Source of the DNA: Desulfotignum sp.
GTDB lineage: Bacteria; Desulfobacterota; Desulfobacteria; Desulfobacterales; Desulfobacteraceae
NCBI GenBank assembly: GCA_011390335.1
Contig: JAABSO010000024.1
Location: 1 to 64,000 of the forward strand
Length of the DNA: 64,000 nt
Direction: 5' to 3'
Under the pieces are notes generated by a model. That model was not told the origin of the DNA. It ran no database searches and saw nothing but the letters and a program-made list of their open reading frames with translations. A program made the position numbers and the translations under genes. Below, piece by piece: positions 1-8,316 of this stretch (position 1 is its first letter; each line of letters starts with the position of its first letter).

Positions 1-2715
1 GACAATGTATTGTCCTACAAAATTGTGATGCCTGATGGAAAAACATATACTGTGGTGCGCAAACACCATCCCGGCAGAAAAATTCTTTCCACAGACCGTG
101 TCACCTTTGTGGTGCAAAACACTGCGGGTGATACGGTCCAGACCATAGTGCTGGATGGTGAACAGATCCGCAAAAAAGGCCTGGGCAAAGATGTCACCAA
201 CAAAAGCCTTAACGGGCTTCCCGGCATCCAGAAAGAAGGGTGCGACGGCATTATCACCTCTGCCAGGTTTATTTTGTACCCCGAATTTGTGTGCAAGAAA
301 ACCGGCTGCATCGAATTTTTCGGCAATGACATGACCGAGGCAGGACAGGCCATCACTGCCATATCAAAGGCTTTTTCCAACACTGATCCCGCCATAATGG
401 CTTTAGAACATTTTGACGAAGAATATATCAAAGCCATCCGGTACAAAACCAAGAACGCCCTGGGCAGCCGGCTCAAGGCTGTGCTGCTTGTGGACATGGT
501 GTCCAATGACAAAAACATGCTGGATCAGGGCATGAAAACCCTTGAAACCATTTTAGCCCCCTATGACAAAACAGAGCTGACCATTGCAGCCGATGACACA
601 GAGGCACAGCGTTTCTGGGAGGACCGCAAGCGTCTGGGTGCCATTGCCGCCCATACTAATGCCTTTAAACTCAATGAAGATATCGTGCTGCCCATGGATT
701 CTCTGGCGGATTTTGTGCGTTTCGTGGACCGGACAAACCTTGAGGAAAAGGCATTCAACCAGACCAGGATCATCCAGGATATCGTGGATTACCTGAACCG
801 GGCTATCCCCCTTGCCGATCCCCAGTGGCTGAAAAAAAAGGTGGGGCAGGCCAAGGACCTTGCCTGGGCAACGAAGAAAAAACTGGCCATTGCCTCCAGG
901 GATGCCCTGGAAGCAGGGATCCATGCCAGAAATTTTTATGCCAGAGTCACACAGAGCCTGATGGGGTATACCCTGATTCTGGAAAATCTGGAAAAAATTT
1001 ATCAGGCCGCAGGGTCCCGGCTGATCGTCATTGCCACACACATGCATGCAGGTGACGGCAACATCCATGTGAATATCCCTGTTTTGTCCAATGACCGGGA
1101 AATGATGGAACGGGCCGCCATGACCGCCGATCTTGTCATGGAAAAAGCCGTTTCCCTCAATGGTGTGGTATCAGGGGAACACGGTATCGGCGTGACCAAA
1201 TTCAAATACCTGGATCCCGCCTTCATCACCGCATTTGACCAGTACCGTGACCGCATCGATCCCCTTCGGATCATGAACCCTGAAAAACTGTCTGAACCCG
1301 GGATTATCAACAAACTGTTCACCCCGTCCTTCAACCTGCTGGAACTGGAAGCCCGGATACTCAAGCACGGCTCTTTGTCCCACCTGGCCCTGAATATTGC
1401 CAATTGTGTACGCTGCGGCAAATGTAAGCCAATGTGTCCGGTGTTTTTTCCGGACAAAAACATGTTCTTTCATCCCAGAAACAAAAACCTTGCCCTGGGG
1501 TCACTTATCGAAGCCATGCTGTATATCACCTTGCGCACCCAGTCCACAGGATTCAAGATTCTCAAAAATCTGGAACAGATCGCAGATCACTGCACCATCT
1601 GTCACCGGTGCAGGGACAAGTGCCCGGTGAACATAGATTCCGGCAATATCTGCATTGAAGAAAGAAACATTCTCAAATCCATGCAGTTTACCCGCACCCC
1701 TGTATCCACCCGCATGACCCTGGCATACCTGGCTGAAAAGCGGCCCCTTGCCAACCGACTGATCCGGCCGGCCCTGCTGGGGGCCGGTGCTTTCTTACAA
1801 CGCAATGCTGCAGGTCTTTTATCTTCGGTGGCCGGAACCAGGGCTTTTTCCCGGACCAGACCCATGCAGCTGCTGCGGTCAAAAATGGCCAGGCCTGATG
1901 CCAAAACCCTGCGAAGTGTGCTGCCTGTGACCCAGAAAAACCAGGCCCTGCTGCTGGAGCCTGCCGGACCTGCCATATCCACGGTTTTTTATTTTCCCGG
2001 CTGCGGCAGTGAACGGATCTTTTCACGCATCTCCATGGCCGCCATTTTTGTTTTGCTGCACCAAAACCACCGGGTCATACTGCCGCCGCCTTTTTTGTGC
2101 TGCGGATATCCATTTAGGGCCAATGCCCAGACAGAACAGTTTCACCGGATATTTTTAAAAAACATGATTGTCTTAACCCAGATCCGGGATATGTTCCATG
2201 ATCTGGATTTTGATGCCTGCCTTGTATCCTGCGGCACTTGCATGGAATCTCTGGTGCAGCTGGATGTGGAGCAGATTTTTAATTGTCCTGTCGCAGATAT
2301 TTCAGAATACGCGCTCAATCATTTTAAAACACCCATACAGGGGCATCCGGCCAGTCTGTACCATGCCCCCTGCCACGATTCTCTGAAAGATGCTGCCCCC
2401 TCACTTTTGAAAACACACGGCATCACTGTGACACAGGTTCCCTTCTGCTGCTCTGAAGCCGGCACCATGGCCCTTTCCACACCTGATATCAGCCATTCCA
2501 TGCTGGTGCGCAAGCAACAGGCCCTGGACCATGTTCCCAGAGAGGGGCACACAAAGATATTGACCAACTGCCCTTCCTGCCTCCAGGGCCTGGGCCGCCA
2601 TCCGTTTCTTACGCCGGTCCATCTGGCAGAGGAACTGGCAATGCTTTTAGGAAATACTCACTGGCAGACAACCCTGAAGGCCCAGGCAGCTGCCTGTGAA
2701 ATAGTTACCTTCTGA
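1..2715 (+). CDS. FAD-linked oxidase / Fe-S / CCG-domain oxidoreductase, 5' truncated
   Basis: This is the C-terminal ~904 residues of a large lactate/glycolate-dehydrogenase-like oxidoreductase. The frame is open from the first base, so a TTG near base 10 is not the true start and most of the FAD-binding domain lies outside the window. An FAD-oxidase C-terminal region includes HMHAGDGNIHVN and SGEHGIG, which are typical of GlcD/D-LDH. It is followed by two 4Fe-4S motifs, CVRCGKCKPMCP and CTICHRCRDKCP. Two CCG (heterodisulfide-reductase-like) modules follow, with FPGCGSE/FLCCGYP and HAPCHDS/PFCCSEAG. The expected role is oxidation of a 2-hydroxy acid, with electrons passed through the Fe-S centres to a membrane or cytosolic acceptor. 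The substrate cannot be read from the sequence. rsmE follows after 2 bp. Confidence 0.85.
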   Translation, partial: DNVLSYKIVMPDGKTYTVVRKHHPGRKILSTDRVTFVVQNTAGDTVQTIVLDGEQIRKKGLGKDVTNKSLNGLPGIQKEGCDGIITSARFILYPEFVCKKTGCIEFFGNDMTEAGQAITAISKAFSNTDPAIMALEHFDEEYIKAIRYKTKNALGSRLKAVLLVDMVSNDKNMLDQGMKTLETILAPYDKTELTIAADDTEAQRFWEDRKRLGAIAAHTNAFKLNEDIVLPMDSLADFVRFVDRTNLEEKAFNQTRIIQDIVDYLNRAIPLADPQWLKKKVGQAKDLAWATKKKLAIASRDALEAGIHARNFYARVTQSLMGYTLILENLEKIYQAAGSRLIVIATHMHAGDGNIHVNIPVLSNDREMMERAAMTADLVMEKAVSLNGVVSGEHGIGVTKFKYLDPAFITAFDQYRDRIDPLRIMNPEKLSEPGIINKLFTPSFNLLELEARILKHGSLSHLALNIANCVRCGKCKPMCPVFFPDKNMFFHPRNKNLALGSLIEAMLYITLRTQSTGFKILKNLEQIADHCTICHRCRDKCPVNIDSGNICIEERNILKSMQFTRTPVSTRMTLAYLAEKRPLANRLIRPALLGAGAFLQRNAAGLLSSVAGTRAFSRTRPMQLLRSKMARPDAKTLRSVLPVTQKNQALLLEPAGPAISTVFYFPGCGSERIFSRISMAAIFVLLHQNHRVILPPPFLCCGYPFRANAQTEQFHRIFLKNMIVLTQIRDMFHDLDFDACLVSCGTCMESLVQLDVEQIFNCPVADISEYALNHFKTPIQGHPASLYHAPCHDSLKDAAPSLLKTHGITVTQVPFCCSEAGTMALSTPDISHSMLVRKQQALDHVPREGHTKILTNCPSCLQGLGRHPFLTPVHLAEELAMLLGNTHWQTTLKAQAAACEIVTF

Positions 2716-2717
2716 CC

Positions 2718-3428
2718 ATGAACCTGATACTGCTCACCTCTATCGATTTCATCGGTTCTGACCGGGTCAGCCTCACAGGCAGGCGCCATGCCCATATCAA
2801 AAATGTGCTCAAGGCTGTAACCGGTGACCGGGTGGCCTGCGGGATTCTCAACGCAAATATGGGGACTGCCGTCATTCTCCATATTGATGATAAAAAGGTG
2901 GACCTGACGGTGACCCTCAACCAGGCACCGCCGGCAATATTGCCTGTAACGCTGGTTCTGGCACTGCCCCGGCCCAAGATGCTCAAACGCATCATCCAGA
3001 GTGTTACCAGTCTTGGGGTAAAAGATATTTATCTGGTCAATTCCTGGCGGGTGGAAAAAAGCTTCTGGCAGAGCCCTGTGCTCACAGATGAAAAGCTTTT
3101 TGAATATGCACTGCTGGGACTGGAACAGGCAAAGGATACCCAGATGCCCAATATCCATAAAAAGCGGTTTTTTGCCGGATTTGTAAAACAGGAACTGCCG
3201 GGAATAGCCAAGGGCTGCCGGTGTATTATGGCCCATCCCAAAACATCCCATCCATGTCCGGACGGGGTGAATCAGCCGGTTGTACTGGCTGTCGGACCTG
3301 AGGGCGGATGGATTGACCTGGAGGTAAAAACATTTGAAGACATCGGGTTTGTTCCATACAGCATCGGTTCCCGGATTTTGACGGTGGAAACCGCTGTTAC
3401 CTGTTTATTGTCACGCCTTTTCATATAA
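2718..3428 (+). CDS. rsmE: 16S rRNA (uracil-1498-N3)-methyltransferase RsmE
   Basis: RsmE methylates N3 of U1498 in 16S rRNA using SAM and belongs to the SPOUT fold. The 236-residue length is normal for the family. The C-terminal SPOUT knot signature is present: AVGPEGGW, then a Glu-rich stretch, then GSRILTVETA, where most relatives have LGSRILRxETA. An N-terminal PUA-like domain (about residues 1-70) carries RRHAHIKNVLKAVTGD, matching the family's HHLxxVLRxxxGD pattern. The start lies 2 bp after the stop of the oxidoreductase gene, so the two are probably co-transcribed. No strong ribosome binding site is visible, which suggests translational coupling. Confidence 0.93.
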   Translation: MNLILLTSIDFIGSDRVSLTGRRHAHIKNVLKAVTGDRVACGILNANMGTAVILHIDDKKVDLTVTLNQAPPAILPVTLVLALPRPKMLKRIIQSVTSLGVKDIYLVNSWRVEKSFWQSPVLTDEKLFEYALLGLEQAKDTQMPNIHKKRFFAGFVKQELPGIAKGCRCIMAHPKTSHPCPDGVNQPVVLAVGPEGGWIDLEVKTFEDIGFVPYSIGSRILTVETAVTCLLSRLFI

Positions 3429-3464
3429 ACCAATTTATACAAAACAGATAAATCATGGATAAAA

Positions 3465-3626
3465 ATGGATAAAAAAACAAAAAAAGAACGGCAGAATGCA
3501 TTTGAAAGCCTACCCCAGGGGATCAAAGAAAAACTGACCCCGGAAGAAAAAGCGCTGTTTTTAACAGCAGATACCTGGCCTGAGACGCTCTTTGAAAAAC
3601 TGGATGAGTTTCTCATCAAAGAGTGA
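3465..3626 (+). CDS. small hypothetical protein, 53 aa
   Basis: A short ORF of 53 codons starts at ATG and ends TGA, in the same direction as rsmE and 36 bp after it. It is highly charged, with a Lys/Glu-rich N-terminus (MDKKTKKERQ), a helix-forming middle (PQGIKEKLTPEEKALFL) and an acidic end. Codon composition resembles the neighbouring genes. The ATG at 3455 in another frame stops after five codons and is not a competitor. I do not recognise a family. The composition fits a small cytosolic helical protein. Confidence 0.5.
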   Translation: MDKKTKKERQNAFESLPQGIKEKLTPEEKALFLTADTWPETLFEKLDEFLIKE

Positions 3627-3682
3627 ACAGCAACGCAAGCCCAACCCTGTTTTTTAGAAACCATAGACAAAAACTTCGACTT

Positions 3683-3765
3683 GTGCGGTTAGCGGTTAGC
3701 CTTTAGCGGTTAGCTAAAAATCTAACAGCTAACAGCTGATAGCTAATGGCTAAATCCAACCGCAC
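3683..3765. repeat. imperfect long hairpin built of GTTAGC/GCTAAC units (copy 1)
   Basis: The left end GTGCGGTT (3683-3690) is exactly complementary to AACCGCAC (3758-3765). Between them the left arm repeats GGTTAGC-like units and the right arm repeats AACAGCTAACAGCT and GATAGCTAATGGC, so the whole segment can fold into an imperfect hairpin with arms of about 38 nt. It sits in the 258-bp gap between the convergent 53-aa ORF and uup. A related element lies at 25691-25780. No transposase is nearby. The rest of the gap (3627-3884) shows nothing recognisable. Confidence 0.7.
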
Positions 3766-3884
3766 CGGTTGAAAGACCTGATCACGCGTATAAGATTTTA
3801 CGATGCGCTTGCTGCACCTGGCAAGGTGGTATCAAAAAGGCGATCCCTGATCAGGGTCTTGCAGGAGAAGGCTGGTGGGTGGGA

Positions 3885-5711
3885 TTATTTTTCAGCATCT
3901 GTTTTTTTCTGTTCCAGGATCTGCCATCTGGTGTATAGATCCTGGACCTGCTTTTCCGCCTGTTCCAGTTCTTCACAGGCTTTGGTCATCTGCGCCACCT
4001 GTGCTGCAAAATCAGGGTCCTGTATTTTGTCATGCAGGGCCTGCACATGGGCTTCTGCTGCCAGGATTTTTTCTTCCATATGTTCCAGCGCATACTTGTC
4101 CTTATAGGAAAAAACAGGTTTGGGAACAGAAGTCTTTTTTGCTGCCGGTCCGGCAGAAGACCCGGTTGTCTGCTTTTGTGACGGCTGTTTCTGCAGGGTT
4201 CTGGCTTTGAGGATCTGGTTGAAATCCTTGTAAAACGTAGCATCTGCTGCCGGATCCAGATACAGTATCCGGTGACAGACCCGGTCCATGAGATACCGGT
4301 CATGGGAGACAATCACTACAGCACCGGCAAATTCCTGGATACTCTGTTCCAAAACTTCCAAAGACAAGATATCCAGGTCATTGGTGGGTTCATCCAGAAG
4401 CAGGACATCAGCAGGCTGCAGCATGAGGCCGGCCAGAATGATCCTGGCTTTTTCTCCGCCGGACAGGCGCTTGACCGGCATATCCAGTTGGTCCGGCATG
4501 AACAGAAACCGTTTGGCCCAGGTCACCACATGCACACTTTTCCCCAAGTAGTTGACCGAATCCCCACCGGCTGGATTCAGGGCATCCCGCAGCAGGGTTT
4601 CAGGGTCCAGCTGGGTTCTGTCCTGGTCATAGACGGCAATTTTCAAGCCCTCGGCCCATTTGACCGTGCCAAGATCCGGTTCCGCCTTTTTTTCCAGCAA
4701 CGATAAAAAAGTGGATTTGCCGGAGCCGTTTTCACCCACCACCCCCAGGCAGACCCCAGGTCCCAGTTCAAAGGTAATGCCGGAAAAAAGACAGGTTTCT
4801 CCAAATCCTTTGGTGAGATTATGCACCTGTATCAGCTTTCGGGTCTGCCGGCCGGTACCGGTAAAATCAATATCCACTTTGGCAATGTGGCGGTTTCTTT
4901 GCTTGAGTGCGCCCAAATCCTGGCGCAGTTTATCTGCCTGGTCAATACGGAACCGGGCCTTGGATGTTCTGGCCTTAGGCCCTTGTCTGAGCCACTGGTC
5001 TTCCCTGCGCATTTTACTGGCCAGAGATGCCTGCTGTTTTTCCTGGGCAGCCAGAAATTTTTGGCGCTCTTTTTCAAACTCCTGGTAAGACCCCTGAATT
5101 TTAAAATATCCCTGGGCGTAAAATTTGCCCATTTCCATGATGCCGGTGCACACATTTTCCAGAAAAGCCCTGTCATGGCTCACCAGGATATAGGAAAACG
5201 GCGCAGATACAAGGACCTGCTCCAGCCACAGAATACCGCTGATATCCAGATGGTTGGTGGGCTCATCCAGCAGCAGAAGATCCGGCCCCATGCACAGGGA
5301 ACGGGTGATGGACAAGCGTTTCTTCCACCCGCCGGACAACTGCCTTACCAATATATTTGTATCTACAAACTTGCCTTTTCCCAGGGCCTGGTTTATCCGC
5401 CGAAGACGCTCTTTGTCATCCATGGGAAAGCGTGACAGGCTGGAAAAAAGCGTTTCTTCAACCGTTTGATCCGGATCAAGCCGGTCCTCCTGGTCAAGAT
5501 AGACAATACGCTCCCCCTTTTGCACCGTTACCTCACCACTGTCAGGAAGCGCCATGCCTGCAACGATTTTGAGCAAAGTGGATTTGCCGCTGCCGTTGCT
5601 GCCGATGAGCCCCAGATGTTCCCCTTTTTTAAAATCAAAGCTCAGATCTGAAAAAAGGGTGTCATCGCCAAAGGATTTGGATATTTCACTGATGCTGAAA
5701 AGAACTGACAT
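3885..5711 (-). CDS. uup: ABC-F family ATPase, Uup type
   Basis: This is a 608-residue cytosolic protein with two tandem ABC ATPase domains and no membrane segment, the ABC-F layout. Domain 1 has Walker A GSNGSGKST (about residues 37-45), signature LSGGWKKRL and Walker B LLLLDEPTNHLD. Domain 2 has GENGSGKST, LSGGEKARI and VLLLDEPTNDLD. The linker is Arg/Lys-rich. After a Ser/Pro/Lys-rich stretch the last ~75 residues form a charged coiled coil, as in Uup. Uup proteins act on translating or stalled ribosomes and influence transposon excision in E. coli. A small membrane protein gene lies 17 bp upstream on the same strand. Assignment to Uup rather than another ABC-F rests on the C-terminal coiled coil and domain order. 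Confidence 0.88.
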   Translation of the reverse strand: MSVLFSISEISKSFGDDTLFSDLSFDFKKGEHLGLIGSNGSGKSTLLKIVAGMALPDSGEVTVQKGERIVYLDQEDRLDPDQTVEETLFSSLSRFPMDDKERLRRINQALGKGKFVDTNILVRQLSGGWKKRLSITRSLCMGPDLLLLDEPTNHLDISGILWLEQVLVSAPFSYILVSHDRAFLENVCTGIMEMGKFYAQGYFKIQGSYQEFEKERQKFLAAQEKQQASLASKMRREDQWLRQGPKARTSKARFRIDQADKLRQDLGALKQRNRHIAKVDIDFTGTGRQTRKLIQVHNLTKGFGETCLFSGITFELGPGVCLGVVGENGSGKSTFLSLLEKKAEPDLGTVKWAEGLKIAVYDQDRTQLDPETLLRDALNPAGGDSVNYLGKSVHVVTWAKRFLFMPDQLDMPVKRLSGGEKARIILAGLMLQPADVLLLDEPTNDLDILSLEVLEQSIQEFAGAVVIVSHDRYLMDRVCHRILYLDPAADATFYKDFNQILKARTLQKQPSQKQTTGSSAGPAAKKTSVPKPVFSYKDKYALEHMEEKILAAEAHVQALHDKIQDPDFAAQVAQMTKACEELEQAEKQVQDLYTRWQILEQKKTDAEK

Positions 5712-5728
5712 GAAATAATTTTCCGGAT

Positions 5729-5956
5729 CTAATGGGGTTTCTGGATCCGTTTGAACACCCGGACCATTTTGATAACAAAGGTGACGACCAGAGCTGTGCT
5801 GATGAGCAGGACAAAACTGGCGGCAAAAAATGTCATGATAAAACTGAAAGGGTCATCAAGGCTATAGGATGCCCTGAGCATATTCACGCCGAAAAACAGG
5901 AAAAACAGCGATATAAGCATCAGCACAATCTGAAAAATCCACCAGGTATATTTCAT
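5729..5956 (-). CDS. small membrane protein with two TM segments, 75 aa
   Basis: The protein begins MKYTWWIFQIVLML and has two hydrophobic stretches (about residues 5-25 and 38-63) followed by a basic tail (KMVRVFKRIQKPH), suggesting an inner-membrane hairpin with a cytosolic C-terminus. The stop lies 17 bp before uup on the same strand, so the two likely form an operon. A GGA-containing ribosome binding site candidate lies just upstream of the ATG. No family is recognised and no function is implied by the context. Confidence 0.65.
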   Translation of the reverse strand: MKYTWWIFQIVLMLISLFFLFFGVNMLRASYSLDDPFSFIMTFFAASFVLLISTALVVTFVIKMVRVFKRIQKPH

Positions 5957-6052
5957 GAAATCCAGTTCCGTAATTTTATCAGTACACTTTTATGAGTACA
6001 CATAGTGCGAAAAATTTGCTGCCCAGCGTACCGGTTCTGTCAAAAAAAATCA

Positions 6053-6088
6053 AATCAATATTGATTATTCACAAGGGGGTCATATAAT
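6053..6088 (+). promoter_or_regulatory. promoter of the two-component operon with a 14-bp palindrome over the -35
   Basis: TTGATT (6061-6066), a 16-bp spacer and TATAAT (6083-6088) form a good sigma-70-type promoter for the downstream regulator gene, leaving an untranslated leader of about 60 nt. The perfect palindrome AATCAATATTGATT (6053-6066) overlaps the -35 box, the position expected for an operator. Binding by the encoded regulator itself is inference. Confidence 0.5.
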
Positions 6089-6156
6089 AAAAGGATGATC
6101 CTGGGTACAATCACAACAAATGACCGGCATACTGCCATTTCGGAGAATACAGATTC

Positions 6157-6837
6157 ATGAGGGTGCTGCTGGTTGAAGATGATGAAAAAATCGCCCGCTT
6201 TGTGGAAAAAGGGCTGCGGGCATCGGGTTTTGCCATGGATACGGCAGCCACAGGACCCTTGGGATTTGAAAAAGCATGTGAAAAATCGTATGACACGGTG
6301 ATCATTGATATTATGCTGCCGGAAATGGATGGATTTTCCCTGATTCGCAAAATCCGGACCCATGACAACAATACCCCGATTATTGTACTGAGTGCCAGGG
6401 ACCGGGTGGACGACCGTGTCCGGGGCCTTGAGGCAGGTGCGGATGATTATTTGACCAAACCCTTTGCTTTTTCTGAACTGCTGGCCCGTATCCAGGCGTT
6501 GATCAGGCGGGCAGGGAATGTGTCAGATCCGGTCCTGCTCTCTTACGAGGACCTATCTCTGGATATTGTGAAACGCCAGGTTAAAAGAGGGGGGGGGATT
6601 ATTGACCTGCAGCCCCTGGAATTTTCCCTGCTGGAATACCTGCTGCGCAACCGGGAACGGGTGGTGTCCAAAACCATGATCATGGAGCATGTGTGGAATT
6701 ACAATTTTGATCCCATGACAAATGTGGTGGAAGCCAGAATCTGCAGGTTACGGGATAAAATTGACAAAGATTTTTCTGTAAAACTGATCCATACGGTAAG
6801 GGGGGCAGGGTATGTGCTGAGGAACCAGGATGCCTGA
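6157..6837 (+). CDS. OmpR/PhoB-family response regulator (CusR/CopR-like)
   Basis: This 226-residue DNA-binding response regulator has a receiver domain (1-115) with the acidic pair in VEDDE (D8/D9), phospho-acceptor Asp51 in IIDIMLPEMDG, and Lys101 in LTKPF. The C-terminal winged helix (about 130-223) carries QPLEFSLLEYLLRN and VRGAGYVL, typical of the OmpR class. A GGAG site precedes the ATG by about 11 nt. The partner kinase overlaps its 3' end by 8 nt. The sequence most resembles regulators of the CusR/CopR/PcoR type that respond to metal or envelope stress. With degP directly downstream, an envelope-stress role is a reasonable inference, not proven. Confidence 0.9.
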   Translation: MRVLLVEDDEKIARFVEKGLRASGFAMDTAATGPLGFEKACEKSYDTVIIDIMLPEMDGFSLIRKIRTHDNNTPIIVLSARDRVDDRVRGLEAGADDYLTKPFAFSELLARIQALIRRAGNVSDPVLLSYEDLSLDIVKRQVKRGGGIIDLQPLEFSLLEYLLRNRERVVSKTMIMEHVWNYNFDPMTNVVEARICRLRDKIDKDFSVKLIHTVRGAGYVLRNQDA

Positions 6838-8233
6838 TCTGTTCAGGACCATCAGTTTCCGTCTCACCCTCTGGTATACCGGGATTTTTTCCATATCCGC
6901 CTGTGTGGCATTTGTACTTTTTTATTATCTGGCGGTGTCCACCCTTCAGGACCAGACCGATCAGGAACTGCTGGAAAAAGCCAGCCAGTTTTCCGCAGTC
7001 ATCCAGCAGAACGGACTGCGGGGAGCAAGCACCCTGGCGGTTATTGAAGCCCAGGCAGCAGGGGAGAAACTGATCTTTTTCAGGCTGCTCTATCCAACAG
7101 GCGAGGTGTTTGCATCATCCCACATGTCCTATTGGAAAGATGTCACAGTTGACCAGCACCTGCTGGATATGCTGGTAAAAAAAAAATCCCATGTGTTTGA
7201 CACCCGCACAATAGCCCGGACACATAAGGCACGCATCCTGTATGCCTTTGTGGCCCACAATGCCATTTTACAAACCGGGGTTGTCATGGATGCCCAGTCC
7301 AGATTTCTCAATGCCTTTAAACTGGTATTTCTTGTTGCCATGGTATTTATTATCGGGTTTTCCGCTGTTTCCGGCTGGTTTCTGGTGCGCAAGGCGTTGC
7401 TGCGGGTGGATACCATTACCCGGACCGCCAAACAGATTACCGGTTCCAGTCTTCAAAAAAGGGTGCCGGAAACAGGAAGCAAGGATGAACTGGATCATCT
7501 GGCCAATACCTTTAACCAGATGCTGGACCGTATCCAGGCCCTGGTCAACAGTGTCAGGGAAATGGGGGACAATATCGCCCATGACTTGAAAAGCCCGGTC
7601 ACACGGATCCGGGGTGGGGCGGAAATGGCCATGACACAGGGAAGAACCATGGATGATTTTCATGCCATGGCCGCTGACACCATAGAGGAATCAGACCGGC
7701 TTCTGGATATGATAAACACGATGCTGGTTATTTCCAGAACAGAGGCAGGAGAGGGGGAGTTTCAGTTTCAGCAGGTGAATGTAACCCAAATGATTCACCA
7801 GGCCTGTGATCTGTTCGTGCCGGTTGCAGAGGACAGGCAGATCCGGTTTTTCTGCAAAATTGCACACAGGTTTTATGCACATGCAGATATCAAAATGCTC
7901 CAGCGCGCATTTTCCAACCTTGTAGACAATGCATTGAAATATACCGGCAAAGGTGGACAGGTGGTGGTTCAGGCCCGGCAGAATGCCGGTGAAAATCTGG
8001 AGATTCAGGTGATTGATACCGGACCTGGAATTGCTCCGCAGTTCCAGGCGCGCATTTTTGAACGGTTTTTCCGGGCGGAATCTTCCAGGAACAGTCCCGG
8101 CACAGGCTTAGGTCTTCCGCTGGCCAGAACCATTGCCCAGGCCCACGGGGGAGATGTTCGTGTGGAAAGCACTCCGGGCAAAGGGTCTGTTTTCACTCTT
8201 TCATTACCACATTGTAATTTTCAGGTCATTTAA
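6830..8233 (+). CDS. membrane sensor histidine kinase (CusS-like)
   Basis: This 467-residue sensor kinase overlaps the regulator gene by 8 nt. TM1 spans about residues 12-35, a periplasmic sensor region runs to about 162, and TM2 covers about 163-186. A HAMP segment, then the dimerisation/H-box with His251 in IAHDLKSPVTRIR, leads to the ATPase domain with N box NLVDNALKYT, G1 DTGPGIA and G2 GTGLGLPLAR. Length and layout match metal-type HKs such as CusS. No sensor-domain motif identifies the ligand. The kinase presumably phosphorylates Asp51 of the upstream regulator. Confidence 0.9.
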   Translation: MPDLFRTISFRLTLWYTGIFSISACVAFVLFYYLAVSTLQDQTDQELLEKASQFSAVIQQNGLRGASTLAVIEAQAAGEKLIFFRLLYPTGEVFASSHMSYWKDVTVDQHLLDMLVKKKSHVFDTRTIARTHKARILYAFVAHNAILQTGVVMDAQSRFLNAFKLVFLVAMVFIIGFSAVSGWFLVRKALLRVDTITRTAKQITGSSLQKRVPETGSKDELDHLANTFNQMLDRIQALVNSVREMGDNIAHDLKSPVTRIRGGAEMAMTQGRTMDDFHAMAADTIEESDRLLDMINTMLVISRTEAGEGEFQFQQVNVTQMIHQACDLFVPVAEDRQIRFFCKIAHRFYAHADIKMLQRAFSNLVDNALKYTGKGGQVVVQARQNAGENLEIQVIDTGPGIAPQFQARIFERFFRAESSRNSPGTGLGLPLARTIAQAHGGDVRVESTPGKGSVFTLSLPHCNFQVI

Positions 8234-8316
8234 ACATCATACTTTTGTATTATATTAGCAACTATAGAACACAATTGTTTTGATTATGTCTGCAACCCAT
8301 TGAAAGGAGAAGATCA

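Noticed and set aside
10..12. TTG as the start of the FAD-linked oxidoreductase
   Set aside because: The frame is open to base 1 and the protein begins mid-domain, so the true start is upstream of the window.
2658..3251. 197-codon open frame on the minus strand
   Set aside because: Antisense to rsmE; no signal supports it.
3683..3765. an insertion sequence end or CRISPR repeat at the hairpin
   Set aside because: No transposase is present, the units are irregular and there are no spacers, so neither applies.
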